Shown: one piece after another, positions 52,121 to 60,129 of the stretch
Numbering within the stretch: position 1 is the first letter of the stretch
How the letters are laid out: every line of letters begins with the position of its first letter
From: Chryseobacterium pennipullorum
GTDB lineage: Bacteria; Bacteroidota; Bacteroidia; Flavobacteriales; Weeksellaceae
Assembly: GCF_003384725.1 (NCBI RefSeq)
Contig: NZ_QNVV01000007.1
Span: forward strand, 124,001-188,000
DNA: 64,000 nt
Reading direction: 5' to 3'
Position numbers and translations under genes: made by a program
The notes under the pieces: model-generated
Databases searched by the model: none
Seen by the model: the letters and a program-made list of their open reading frames with translations, nothing else
What the model was told of the DNA's origin: nothing

Positions 52121-53206
52121 ATGAAAAAAATCTATCTTTTTTTCTTACTGCTTTTTATGCAGTTCCTGTCGGCCCAGTTTACAGAAAACGACATTAAATT
52201 CTGGGTAGGAAACGGTTCTAAGAAAGCCTATTTTATTGCAGATTTCAACGATGGCAGTACTCCGGCTTCTTATGCGTGGGGTTACCGTTTCGACTCTGAT
52301 CTCCTTACCATGGAAGACCTTCTCAACGCAATTATCGCTGCAGAACCTAAAATGGAAGCGGATATTCCTTCAGGTTTTCTTTCCACACTGAATTATAACC
52401 ATCATACCACCAATACTGATGATTACTGGATTACCTGGTCCGGAGATAGTGCAGAAAGCATGAGCTATAACAACGGTGTAGGCTATACAGACCTTGTCGA
52501 TGGAAAATGGTATGGCATAAAGTACGGCATTGATGATTCTGATGCCTCACCATCTACTCCGGTTCCGGCCTATAGTTCAGGATGGTATACCCCGTCTCAG
52601 ATCACCAACTGGATCGGCACTGGAAATAACAAAAGCCTCGTTGTCATTGATTTCGGAGCAAATTCTTTTGTTTTCGGAATTCAATATTATGGAAGCATAA
52701 CCGGTGATCAGGCTCTCCAGCTGATACAGGCTCAGGCTTCTTATTTTACTTTTAGTTTAGTAAACGATCAGGTCTCTGCACTGGCGCTCAATACCTTTAC
52801 AGGAAACGCTTCAGGCCCGGACAGCTGGAAACTGTATAAAGGAAAAGACCTTTCAAGCTGGCAGAAAAAGGAAAATCTTTCTGAGATTCAGTTAAATAAT
52901 AATGATTGGTTGGGACTAAGTTTCGGACAGAGAAGGCCATTTACACCCATAGAAGCAGAGTCGACCCTGGGAGTTTCTTCTGTTACAAAGAAAAAATTCA
53001 GTATTTTTCCTAATCCAGCAAATGATTTCATTCAGATTGACACTGCTGAAAAACTGAAGGAAGTGAATATTTATTCCGTTACCGGACAAAAGGTAATGAC
53101 TTCCCAGACCACAAAGATTAATCTCCAGTCTTTACAATCAGGAACTTATTTTGTGGAATTGAAAACAGTGGACAATTCTACAATACATAAGATTATTAAG
53201 CAATAG
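52121..53206 (+). CDS. T9SS-sorted secreted protein with two repeated domains, under B12 control
   Basis: A 361-residue protein with a signal peptide (MKKIYLFFLLLFMQFLSAQ). Two related domains follow: the first at about residues 22-137 (WVGNGSKKAYFIADFNDG), the second at about 164-275 (WIGTGNNKSLVVIDFGAN). They share W-[VI]-G-x-G-x-x-K, a DF motif, a later FG/YG aromatic strand and a W-x-G-I/L-x-x-G end. The last 75 residues (FSIFPNPANDFIQIDTAEKL and GTYFVELKTVDN) are the type A T9SS sorting domain, so the protein is exported and probably surface-anchored. The cobalamin riboswitch upstream suggests a role in binding or acquiring corrinoids. The family name is not known to me. Confidence 0.85.
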   Translation: MKKIYLFFLLLFMQFLSAQFTENDIKFWVGNGSKKAYFIADFNDGSTPASYAWGYRFDSDLLTMEDLLNAIIAAEPKMEADIPSGFLSTLNYNHHTTNTDDYWITWSGDSAESMSYNNGVGYTDLVDGKWYGIKYGIDDSDASPSTPVPAYSSGWYTPSQITNWIGTGNNKSLVVIDFGANSFVFGIQYYGSITGDQALQLIQAQASYFTFSLVNDQVSALALNTFTGNASGPDSWKLYKGKDLSSWQKKENLSEIQLNNNDWLGLSFGQRRPFTPIEAESTLGVSSVTKKKFSIFPNPANDFIQIDTAEKLKEVNIYSVTGQKVMTSQTTKINLQSLQSGTYFVELKTVDNSTIHKIIKQ

Positions 53207-53302
53207 AGAAGCTCCTTCTGGTGCTTTTTTATCCGTAAAATATCCTATCAGAGATCCTTTGAATTTTGCCATTCCTCTGGAGAGGGAACTTGTAGCAATA
53301 AG

Positions 53303-53334
53303 CAAAAAAAAACCGCACCAGATTGGTGCGGTTT
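53303..53334 (-). terminator. Intrinsic terminator of clpP
   Basis: Perfect 11-bp stem AAACCGCACCA / TGGTGCGGTTT, loop ATC, followed on the minus strand by a long T run. Confidence 0.9.
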
Positions 53335-53352
53335 CTATGATTTTTCAATCCA

Positions 53353-54039
53353 TTATTTTTTCTCTGTAGATCTTTGAAGAACCTCATCTACCATCCCGTA
53401 GCCTTTGGCTTCTTCAGAAGTCATCCAGTAATCTCTGTCAGATGATTTCTCTACCCACTCGTAAGTCTGACCTGAATGGTGACCAATGATTTCATAAAGC
53501 TCCTGCTTTAATTTCAACATCTCTCTAAGATTGATCTCCATATCGGAAGCTACTCCCTGAGCACCACCTGAAGGCTGGTGGATCATCACTCGTGAGTGCT
53601 TAAGCGCAGAACGTTTTCCTTTTTCTCCTGCTACCAGTAATACGGCTCCCATAGAAGCTGCCATACCTGTACAGATTGTGGCTACATCAGGCTTAATGAT
53701 CTGCATTGTGTCATAAATTCCTAATCCTGCATACACACTACCACCAGGAGAGTTGATGTAGATCTGAATATCTTTTGAAGGGTCTGCACTTTCCAGGAAT
53801 AAAAGCTGGGCCGTAACGATATTCGCTACCTGATCATCAATTCCTGTTCCCAGAAAGATAATCCTGTCCATCATAAGACGGGAGAAAACGTCCATTTGAG
53901 CAACGTTTAATCTTCTTTCTTCCATGATGTATGGGGTAAGATTCGTTGGGCCATACATTCCCATATACTGATCGGTAACCAGACCGTTGTTTCCTAAATG
54001 TTTTACAGAGAAATCTCTGAATTCCTTTTTAATGTCCAT
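53353..54039 (-). CDS. clpP: ATP-dependent Clp protease proteolytic subunit
   Basis: This 228-residue serine protease has Ser129 in GMAASMGAV and His154 in SRVMIHQPSGG. An acidic residue near 203 (DRDYW) completes the triad. It forms the chamber that degrades proteins fed by ClpX or ClpA/C. The N-terminus is about 25 residues longer than in E. coli, which may be a propeptide. The downstream terminator and the 110-bp gap to dnaG suggest it is expressed as a single gene or as the end of a dnaG-clpP pair. Confidence 0.96.
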   Translation of the reverse strand: MDIKKEFRDFSVKHLGNNGLVTDQYMGMYGPTNLTPYIMEERRLNVAQMDVFSRLMMDRIIFLGTGIDDQVANIVTAQLLFLESADPSKDIQIYINSPGGSVYAGLGIYDTMQIIKPDVATICTGMAASMGAVLLVAGEKGKRSALKHSRVMIHQPSGGAQGVASDMEINLREMLKLKQELYEIIGHHSGQTYEWVEKSSDRDYWMTSEEAKGYGMVDEVLQRSTEKK

Positions 54040-54149
54040 ATTACTATTATGTATTATTTTTAAAATATTTTCCGAAGTTTAAATTACAATATTTATTCCT
54101 AAATTTTTATAGGACTTTTTGTCACAGAATAACAAATCCTGTCTTCGAA

Positions 54150-56132
54150 CTATCTTTTTCTGTCGGCATAGATGCCTTTGATGGGCGAATATTCAATAAT
54201 ATTGCTCAGGCGTATAGAGGCCTGTTTCAATAAGGTAATTTTTTTAATCAGTTCATAGTATCTTACTTCATCGTCAGTTCTGCATTCGTCGAGCTCTTTT
54301 GCAGTTTCTATAATTAAATAATCAATATACCGGTATTTGTGAAGCAATACATCGCCCTGGATCTGCTCTGCAACCTTGTCTCCGTAATTGGGTGGATAGA
54401 TATTCCTTGAAGCCCAGTTTTCAAGTTCATCCAGCGGAATCAATGCATCTACAACCTTTGTTGTGATTTCTTCATCCATAAAAGATACAAAAAAGTTTCC
54501 ACTCCTCAGCTCTTCTTTCTGAATCCCCTCCTTCACCTCATTGATAATGATCTCATTCTCCTTCACTAAAAAAGAATATTGTTCTTCCTCAAAATGATGG
54601 AGTATCTCCTCAATAACCGTGATCTGGTATTCCTCGTTATTTTCGTTTCTCCGCTTCAGTACAATATCACCAAACATCAGCATGTGATCAACAAGCTTAC
54701 TTTCCATAAACAGGACATCAAACAGAAACGGATCCTCTTTTTCCTTATCCGGAGGTACAATCTCCATCTTTGGAGCAGTTTTTTCCTTCTGCTGCTGAAT
54801 ATGGCTGGTCTGGTTTTGTGTAATCTGCTTCTGGACATCAAGTTCATTGAAAAGACTCTGCTCAGACAGCCCGAATTTATTGGAAACCTCTTTAAGGTAA
54901 ACTTCCCGTTTTAAAGCATTCTGCACAAATGAAACCGATTTTACGATATTCCGTATGGCTTCAGCCTTTTTGATTGGATCATTTCCAACATCTTTTAACA
55001 GGATCTCGGCTTTGAAATCAATGAAGTCCATGGCTTCATTTTCAATATATTTTTCAACATATTCCTGAGGATGTTTTCTTGCAAATGAATCCGGATCGTC
55101 TCCATCCGGGAAGAGTAAAACACGGATATTCATGCCTTCCGCAAGCAGCATGTCAATACTTCGGAAACTGGCTTTAATTCCGGCATTATCCCCATCAAAA
55201 AGGATCGTTACATTTTCTGTAAGCCTCTTGATCAGCTTAATCTGCTCTGTCGTCAATGAAGTACCAGAACTGGCCACCACATTCTCGATTCCGGACATAT
55301 GAAGGGAGATGACATCCATATATCCCTCCACCAATAGACATGCATTTTTTCTTGAAATAGCCTGTTTACTCTGATTGAGCCCGTAAAGAACATTTGACTT
55401 ATGATAAATCTCTGTTTCCGGTGAATTGAGATATTTGGCTGTTTTGACATTATTTTTCAGAATTCTAGCTCCAAAGCCTAAAACCCGCCCTGAAAAGCTA
55501 TGAATCGGAAAAATAACCCTTTCACGGAATCTGTCAACGCCAGCAGGGGTATTTTCAGGAAAGATAGAAAGTCCGGATTTTTCAAGGATCTCTTTATTGT
55601 AGCCTTTTTCTAAGGCATAAGTGGTAAAAGCATTCTTTTTTTCGGGAGAATATCCTAACTGGAATTTTTTGATGATATCGTCCTTAAGTTCTCTTTCCTT
55701 AAAATAAGCAAGCCCTATACTTCTGCCTTCTTCATCATCCCAAAGGATTTCCTGGAAATATGAGTTGGCCACTTCATGAATTTTATACAGCAAATCTTTT
55801 TCCGTCTGTGCATGCTTTGCTTCTTCAGAAATTTCACGAAGATCTTCTTCAATTTCGATTCCGTATTTCTTTGCAGCATGACGAAGGGCTTCAGGATAAG
55901 TAAAGTTCTCGATTTCCATCAGGAAAGAAATGGCCGTTCCGCCTTTTCCGGTAGAGAAATCTTTCCAGATCTGTTTGCTTGGCGAAACAACAAAACTAGG
56001 AGACTTCTCTTCATGAAATGGGCTGAGTCCTTTATAATTAGACCCCGCTCTTTTCAACTGAACGTACTCTCCTACGATCTCTTCTACCCGTATCGTTGAG
56101 AAAATCTTGTCTAATGTCTGCTTCGAAATCAT
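54150..56132 (-). CDS. dnaG: DNA primase with degenerate zinc-binding domain
   Basis: A 660-residue primase that makes RNA primers at the replication fork. The TOPRIM catalytic domain is intact: LLVEGYMDVISLH (about 258-270) and TILFDGDNAGIKA with DGDDPDS. The N-terminal zinc ribbon, normally CPFHxEKTPSF followed by CxxC, reads LSPFHEEKSPSF and IWKDFSTGKGG here. Ser37 replaces the first Cys, and the later two cysteines are gone, only His40 remaining. The C-terminal helicase-binding part is divergent. A TAATTTTG box ends 4 nt before the ATG, so the mRNA is probably leaderless. Confidence 0.95.
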   Translation of the reverse strand: MISKQTLDKIFSTIRVEEIVGEYVQLKRAGSNYKGLSPFHEEKSPSFVVSPSKQIWKDFSTGKGGTAISFLMEIENFTYPEALRHAAKKYGIEIEEDLREISEEAKHAQTEKDLLYKIHEVANSYFQEILWDDEEGRSIGLAYFKERELKDDIIKKFQLGYSPEKKNAFTTYALEKGYNKEILEKSGLSIFPENTPAGVDRFRERVIFPIHSFSGRVLGFGARILKNNVKTAKYLNSPETEIYHKSNVLYGLNQSKQAISRKNACLLVEGYMDVISLHMSGIENVVASSGTSLTTEQIKLIKRLTENVTILFDGDNAGIKASFRSIDMLLAEGMNIRVLLFPDGDDPDSFARKHPQEYVEKYIENEAMDFIDFKAEILLKDVGNDPIKKAEAIRNIVKSVSFVQNALKREVYLKEVSNKFGLSEQSLFNELDVQKQITQNQTSHIQQQKEKTAPKMEIVPPDKEKEDPFLFDVLFMESKLVDHMLMFGDIVLKRRNENNEEYQITVIEEILHHFEEEQYSFLVKENEIIINEVKEGIQKEELRSGNFFVSFMDEEITTKVVDALIPLDELENWASRNIYPPNYGDKVAEQIQGDVLLHKYRYIDYLIIETAKELDECRTDDEVRYYELIKKITLLKQASIRLSNIIEYSPIKGIYADRKR

Positions 56133-56136
56133 GCTA

Positions 56137-56144
56137 CAAAATTA
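56137..56144 (-). promoter_or_regulatory. -7 box TAATTTTG of dnaG, 4 nt before the start codon
   Basis: Matches TAnnTTTG on the minus strand and is followed by TAGC and the ATG at 56132, the same spacing as in the ilv leader. Confidence 0.55.
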
Positions 56145-56316
56145 GGTATTTTTATGGAGAAGTCCGACAGGTTTTGAGTTGGAGTGTAAGAGAGTTTGAG
56201 AGTATCGGTAAGAGTTTAGGATTTAATGTAGAAAGTCAATTGTAATTCCAATCATATTCACAGATCACGGTCTATATCTTTTCTGTTTATTCTCCATTTC
56301 CACATTTTAATTTCAT

Positions 56317-56324
56317 TATTTTTG
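56317..56324 (+). promoter_or_regulatory. -7 box TATTTTTG of tsaE
   Basis: Matches TAnnTTTG, 16 nt before the ATG at 56341. Confidence 0.5.
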
Positions 56325-56340
56325 CAAAACAAATCAGTAT

Positions 56341-56748
56341 ATGCAGTTCACTATAAATACAATCGAACACTGGCAGGAAGTTGTTGATAACATTATTCCT
56401 GACTTACAACATAATATCCTTTTATTAAAGGGAAATCTAGGTGCCGGGAAAACCACTTTCACCCAATTTCTGCTTAAAAAGCTGGGAAGCGGGGATGAAG
56501 TCAATTCACCCACTTACTCTATTGTGAATGAATATCAAACTCCTGAAGGAAAAATATATCATTTTGATCTTTACCGTCTGAAAAACATTGAAGAGGTTTA
56601 TGATATCGGTATTGAGGAGTACCTGGACAATTCTTTTCTCTGCATTATAGAATGGCCGGAAGTATATGAAGAGGAACTGTACGGGCTCAACTACCACACA
56701 ATGAGTATTGTGAATACGGGAGAAAACAGAGAGATTACATTCGAGTAA
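56341..56748 (+). CDS. tsaE: TsaE, tRNA t6A synthesis ATPase
   Basis: A 135-residue P-loop ATPase (Walker A GNLGAGKTTF at about residues 29-38), with SPTYSIVNEYQ and HFDLYRL blocks typical of TsaE (YjeE). It works with TsaB and TsaD to make threonylcarbamoyladenosine at A37 of ANN-decoding tRNAs. Length is slightly below the usual 150-160. Followed by ald with a separate -7 box. Confidence 0.94.
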   Translation: MQFTINTIEHWQEVVDNIIPDLQHNILLLKGNLGAGKTTFTQFLLKKLGSGDEVNSPTYSIVNEYQTPEGKIYHFDLYRLKNIEEVYDIGIEEYLDNSFLCIIEWPEVYEEELYGLNYHTMSIVNTGENREITFE

Positions 56749-56756
56749 ATATTATG

Positions 56757-56764
56757 TATCTTTG
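56757..56764 (+). promoter_or_regulatory. -7 box TATCTTTG of ald
   Basis: Matches TAnnTTTG, 51 nt before the ATG at 56816. Confidence 0.5.
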
Positions 56765-56815
56765 CTTATTATTGAGTATAAAATAACAATCTGTAAGACA
56801 TAATTTAATTTAAGG

Positions 56816-58006
56816 ATGAGTACAAATATTTTTACTCCTTTCACAGAAGAAGAATTGATGCCGAAAGAGGAAAAATTGGAGGTTATTAAAAAAGGAAAAC
56901 AGTTCAGTATTGGGATTCCTAAAGAAACCTGTCTCAACGAAAGGAGAACCTGCATCACTCCGGACGCCGTACAGGTGCTGGTAGAGCATGGTCACGAGAT
57001 CATTGTAGAATCAGGAGCCGGCCAGGGTTCTTTTTTTACCGATCTGCAGTACTCCGAATCGGGAGCGAAAATTACCAACGACCCTAAAGAAGCCTTCGGA
57101 CAGGACCTCATCCTCAAAATCAATCCTCCTACTGAAGACGAGATTGACTATATGAAGCCCAACACTTACCTGGTTTCGGCACTTCAGATCAATCTGAGAG
57201 ATAAAGGCTATTTCCTAAAGCTTGCAGAGAAAAAAATAAATGCCATTGCTTTTGAATTTATCGTTGATGAATACAAACAGCTTGCATTGGTGAGATTAAT
57301 CGGTGAAATTGCAGGTACCGTCTCTGTTTTATATGCTTCAGAGCTTCTGGCATTATCTAATGGTTTAATGCTTGGAGGCATTACAGGAGTAAGACCCGCT
57401 GAAGTAGTCATTCTGGGAGCAGGGATTGTCGGTGAATTTGCAACAAAAGCAGCCATTGGCCTAGGAGCCAGCATCAAAGTTTTTGACAATTCCTTATCCA
57501 AACTGAGAAGACTTCACACGATGGTTGACAGCCGGGTGCCGACCTCTATCATCGATCCCAAGGAACTCAGCAAAAGCTTAAGACGTGCTGACGTAGTGAT
57601 CGGAGCACTTCCAAGATTGAATATGACCCCTATCGTTACTGAAGATATGGTGATGAAAATGAAAAAAGGCAGTGTCATTATTGATATCACCATTGATAAC
57701 GGAAAAGTGATTGAGACTTCGGAACTGACGACGATGGAAGAACCCTATATCATCAAACACGGGGTAATCCACTGCGGACTTCCGAACCTTACCTCAAGAA
57801 TGCCACGAACCACGACAAAAGCGATTTCAAATTTCTTCCTTTCCTATATTTTAAATTATGATGAAGAAGGAGGCTTTGAAAACATGCTGATCCGCAAAAA
57901 TGAGATGAAGCAAAGCTTATATATGTACAAAGGAAGGCACACCAAGAAGATCATCTGTGATCGTTTTGGACTTACCTACCACGATATCAATCTTTTAATT
58001 TTCTAA
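56816..58006 (+). CDS. ald: Alanine dehydrogenase
   Basis: A 396-residue NAD-dependent enzyme interconverting alanine and pyruvate plus ammonia. The N-terminal domain carries IGIPKETCLNERRTCITPDA, with the Lys/Arg that binds substrate. The Rossmann motif VVILGAGIVGEFATK is at about residues 196-210. Other blocks are VIGALPRL and the conserved HGVIHCGLPNL. It is longer at the N-terminus than the 370-residue Bacillus form by about 30 residues. It overlaps the next gene by one base (TAATG), forming an operon with the DUF4258 protein and possibly the kinase pair. Confidence 0.92.
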   Translation: MSTNIFTPFTEEELMPKEEKLEVIKKGKQFSIGIPKETCLNERRTCITPDAVQVLVEHGHEIIVESGAGQGSFFTDLQYSESGAKITNDPKEAFGQDLILKINPPTEDEIDYMKPNTYLVSALQINLRDKGYFLKLAEKKINAIAFEFIVDEYKQLALVRLIGEIAGTVSVLYASELLALSNGLMLGGITGVRPAEVVILGAGIVGEFATKAAIGLGASIKVFDNSLSKLRRLHTMVDSRVPTSIIDPKELSKSLRRADVVIGALPRLNMTPIVTEDMVMKMKKGSVIIDITIDNGKVIETSELTTMEEPYIIKHGVIHCGLPNLTSRMPRTTTKAISNFFLSYILNYDEEGGFENMLIRKNEMKQSLYMYKGRHTKKIICDRFGLTYHDINLLIF

Positions 58007-58377
58007 TGAAAAAACTGAAATTTTATGCAATAGGCTTCATTCCGGGGCTGTTGATCGTATTCTTTATTTTAAACAAAAAAGGGGCAAGCTGCAGCGGTTA
58101 TCTGCCCAACAGCCGGGTGATAGCAGAAACTCTTTCAAAAGAATTTACATATACTGAAGAGGTTAAAAATGCGATGAATGCTTACAAGATCGACGAAAAA
58201 TTTGTAAAAGACAGTATCATTACCAACGGAAAAGTAGATTTTGACCGAAGCCATGCACAGAAAAAGCCATGCCCGGACTATCTTATCATCTACCCGGAAA
58301 AAAAACCGGCTTACGAGATCACTTTTGAGAAATGTGAGGAAAATGTAACCGTTAAAACTTTGAAAAAACTTAATTAG
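58006..58377 (+). CDS. DUF4258 domain protein, membrane-anchored
   Basis: A 123-residue protein with an N-terminal membrane helix (FYAIGFIPGLLIVFFIL, residues 6-22). The soluble part contains IDEKFVKDSIITNGKVDFDR and ITFEKCEENVTVKTLKKL, the pattern of DUF4258 proteins seen in Flavobacteriia. Two cysteines (CSGYLP and KPCPDY) are placed after the helix. Function unknown. Its start overlaps the stop of ald. Confidence 0.75.
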   Translation: MKKLKFYAIGFIPGLLIVFFILNKKGASCSGYLPNSRVIAETLSKEFTYTEEVKNAMNAYKIDEKFVKDSIITNGKVDFDRSHAQKKPCPDYLIIYPEKKPAYEITFEKCEENVTVKTLKKLN

Positions 58378-58391
58378 TTTATAACAATCCA

Positions 58392-59165
58392 ATGGGTGGC
58401 AATTATTACATGATTCATGATTATCTGATCTTCGTCGGAGTTTTTGCCATTTTCTTTTTTCTTACCACCAGTATTTATTTGTTCAGCCAGAATCAAAACC
58501 TGAAGAAAAGAAATACCAGGTTGTCAGAAACCAATGCCATGATTGAACAGCGGCTGAACGAAGTACGGCTGGAGCATATCGGCACCAAGCTGAACCCCCA
58601 TTTATTCAAAAATATCCTTAATTCGGTCCAGTCTCATGCTTATCAGACCTATATGTCTCTGGATAAGCTGGCGAATGTTCTTGATTATATTTTATATGAA
58701 AGCAACAATAAGTACGTAAGTCCAAAGGAAGAACTGAATTTCGCGTTGAGCCTTATTGAAATCAACAAAATCAAGATCAATCCTCTTTTTGATTTCAGAA
58801 TCAAATCAAGAATCAACAAATCGGATTCTATTTATGAGGAAAAGGTATTTGCCCCGCTGATCTCTGTTGATCTTATTGAAAATGCCTTCAAGCATACCGA
58901 TTTTCTTGCCCAGGATTCTTTTATCTCAATCTACCTTGAGCTTGAAAACAGAATTTTCACGATGAAAGTAAGCAATAAAGCTTCTTTGAAGAATATTCTG
59001 GAAAAGGAAAAAAGTGGTTTTGGAAGCCAATCCCTGGATCAAAGGCTAAAGATGATCTACAATACCCATTACCAGCTTGAAAAAAGCTCGAAAAACGGTA
59101 TCTTCACCGCAGAATTAAAAATCAATTTAGGAGAATTCTATGATAAAATGCGTTATTCTGGATGA
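58392..59165 (+). CDS. LytS-type sensor histidine kinase
   Basis: This 257-residue protein has one membrane helix (residues 10-30, DYLIFVGVFAIFFFLTTSIY) and almost no extracellular part, then a coiled-coil. The His-kinase domain (PF06580) follows, with the phospho-acceptor in LNPHLFKNILNSVQSH (about residue 76). The ATPase N box is ISVDLIENAFKHT. A glycine motif GFGSQSLDQRL completes the kinase core. The response regulator gene overlaps its end by 26 bp, so they form one two-component system. Signal unknown. Confidence 0.9.
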   Translation: MGGNYYMIHDYLIFVGVFAIFFFLTTSIYLFSQNQNLKKRNTRLSETNAMIEQRLNEVRLEHIGTKLNPHLFKNILNSVQSHAYQTYMSLDKLANVLDYILYESNNKYVSPKEELNFALSLIEINKIKINPLFDFRIKSRINKSDSIYEEKVFAPLISVDLIENAFKHTDFLAQDSFISIYLELENRIFTMKVSNKASLKNILEKEKSGFGSQSLDQRLKMIYNTHYQLEKSSKNGIFTAELKINLGEFYDKMRYSG

Positions 59166-59850
59166 TGAATTGCTGGCGATCAGCTACCTGAAACTGTTAT
59201 GTGAACAGATTGATGACGTAGAAGTGGTAAAGGCCTTCAATGACCCTAAAATTTTCCTGAACGAAATCGGAAACCTCGACTGCAACCTTTGTATACTTGA
59301 TATTGAAATGCCAGGAATGACCGGACTTCAGGTTGCTGAGCTGATTTCAGATTCAAAAAAAATTATATTTACTACAGCCTACAAAGAATATGCAGCCGAA
59401 GCATTTGATTTAAATGTAGTAGATTATGTACGAAAGCCGATCAAAAAGGAAAGACTTATCCAGGCCTTTGAAAAAGCAAAGGAACTGGTGGAAAACAGTC
59501 CGAAAAAATCATTCATTGAATGGAACACCAATATCGGAAAAACCGTTATTTTCACCGAACAGATTGCTTACATCAAAACGTCTGAAATAGACAGCAGAGA
59601 CAAAGATATTATCCTGAGCGACGGAACCACCATTGTTCTGAAGAATCTTAATTTCAAAAATCTTCTGGACATGCTTCCTGCAAAAGATTTTGCCCAGGTC
59701 AATAAGAAAGAGATCATTGCACGCTCCTTTATTAAGGTATTTTCAACGAACGAAATCATCACTACCATTACCAACGACGACCAGACTTTCCTGAAATTAC
59801 AGATTGGTGATGCGTATAAAAATTCATTGATGGAGCTATTCGGAAAATAA
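59140..59850 (+). CDS. LytTR family response regulator
   Basis: This 236-residue protein has a receiver domain at residues 1-115 with the phospho-accepting Asp in CILDIEMPGMTGL (about residue 53), TTAYKEYAAEAF and the conserved Lys in RKPIKKERL. A LytTR DNA-binding domain follows at about 130-236 (IAYIKTSEIDSRDKDIILSD). Overlaps the kinase gene. LytTR regulators bind imperfect direct repeats; none was identified in the window. The 259 bp before the antiporter gene could contain a target. Confidence 0.92.
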   Translation: MIKCVILDDELLAISYLKLLCEQIDDVEVVKAFNDPKIFLNEIGNLDCNLCILDIEMPGMTGLQVAELISDSKKIIFTTAYKEYAAEAFDLNVVDYVRKPIKKERLIQAFEKAKELVENSPKKSFIEWNTNIGKTVIFTEQIAYIKTSEIDSRDKDIILSDGTTIVLKNLNFKNLLDMLPAKDFAQVNKKEIIARSFIKVFSTNEIITTITNDDQTFLKLQIGDAYKNSLMELFGK

Positions 59851-59927
59851 AACTTCAGATATTTACGGTTTCATTACAGAATACCGTCCCTTCATTACAC
59901 CTCCCCTTTTTGAATGATCAATACGTT

Positions 59928-59935
59928 TACCTTTG
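59928..59935 (+). promoter_or_regulatory. -7 box TACCTTTG in the gap before the antiporter
   Basis: Matches TAnnTTTG and lies 194 nt before ATG 60130, leaving a long leader whose function is not seen. Confidence 0.35.
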
Positions 59936-60129
59936 CTGCAAAGTGATTGATTTTATCATGAAAGACACGTCCGTTTCACCAGCATTCTAAGCTCTGACCA
60001 TCGAAATAACACCGGCTGCTCTTTTAGGTAAATTTTATTACATTTTTTAGAGTATTCATTACATTTTAAAGGAAAGGAGTATTTAACATTCATATATTCT
60101 TATCAAATTTGCATCAAAATACAGGAATC

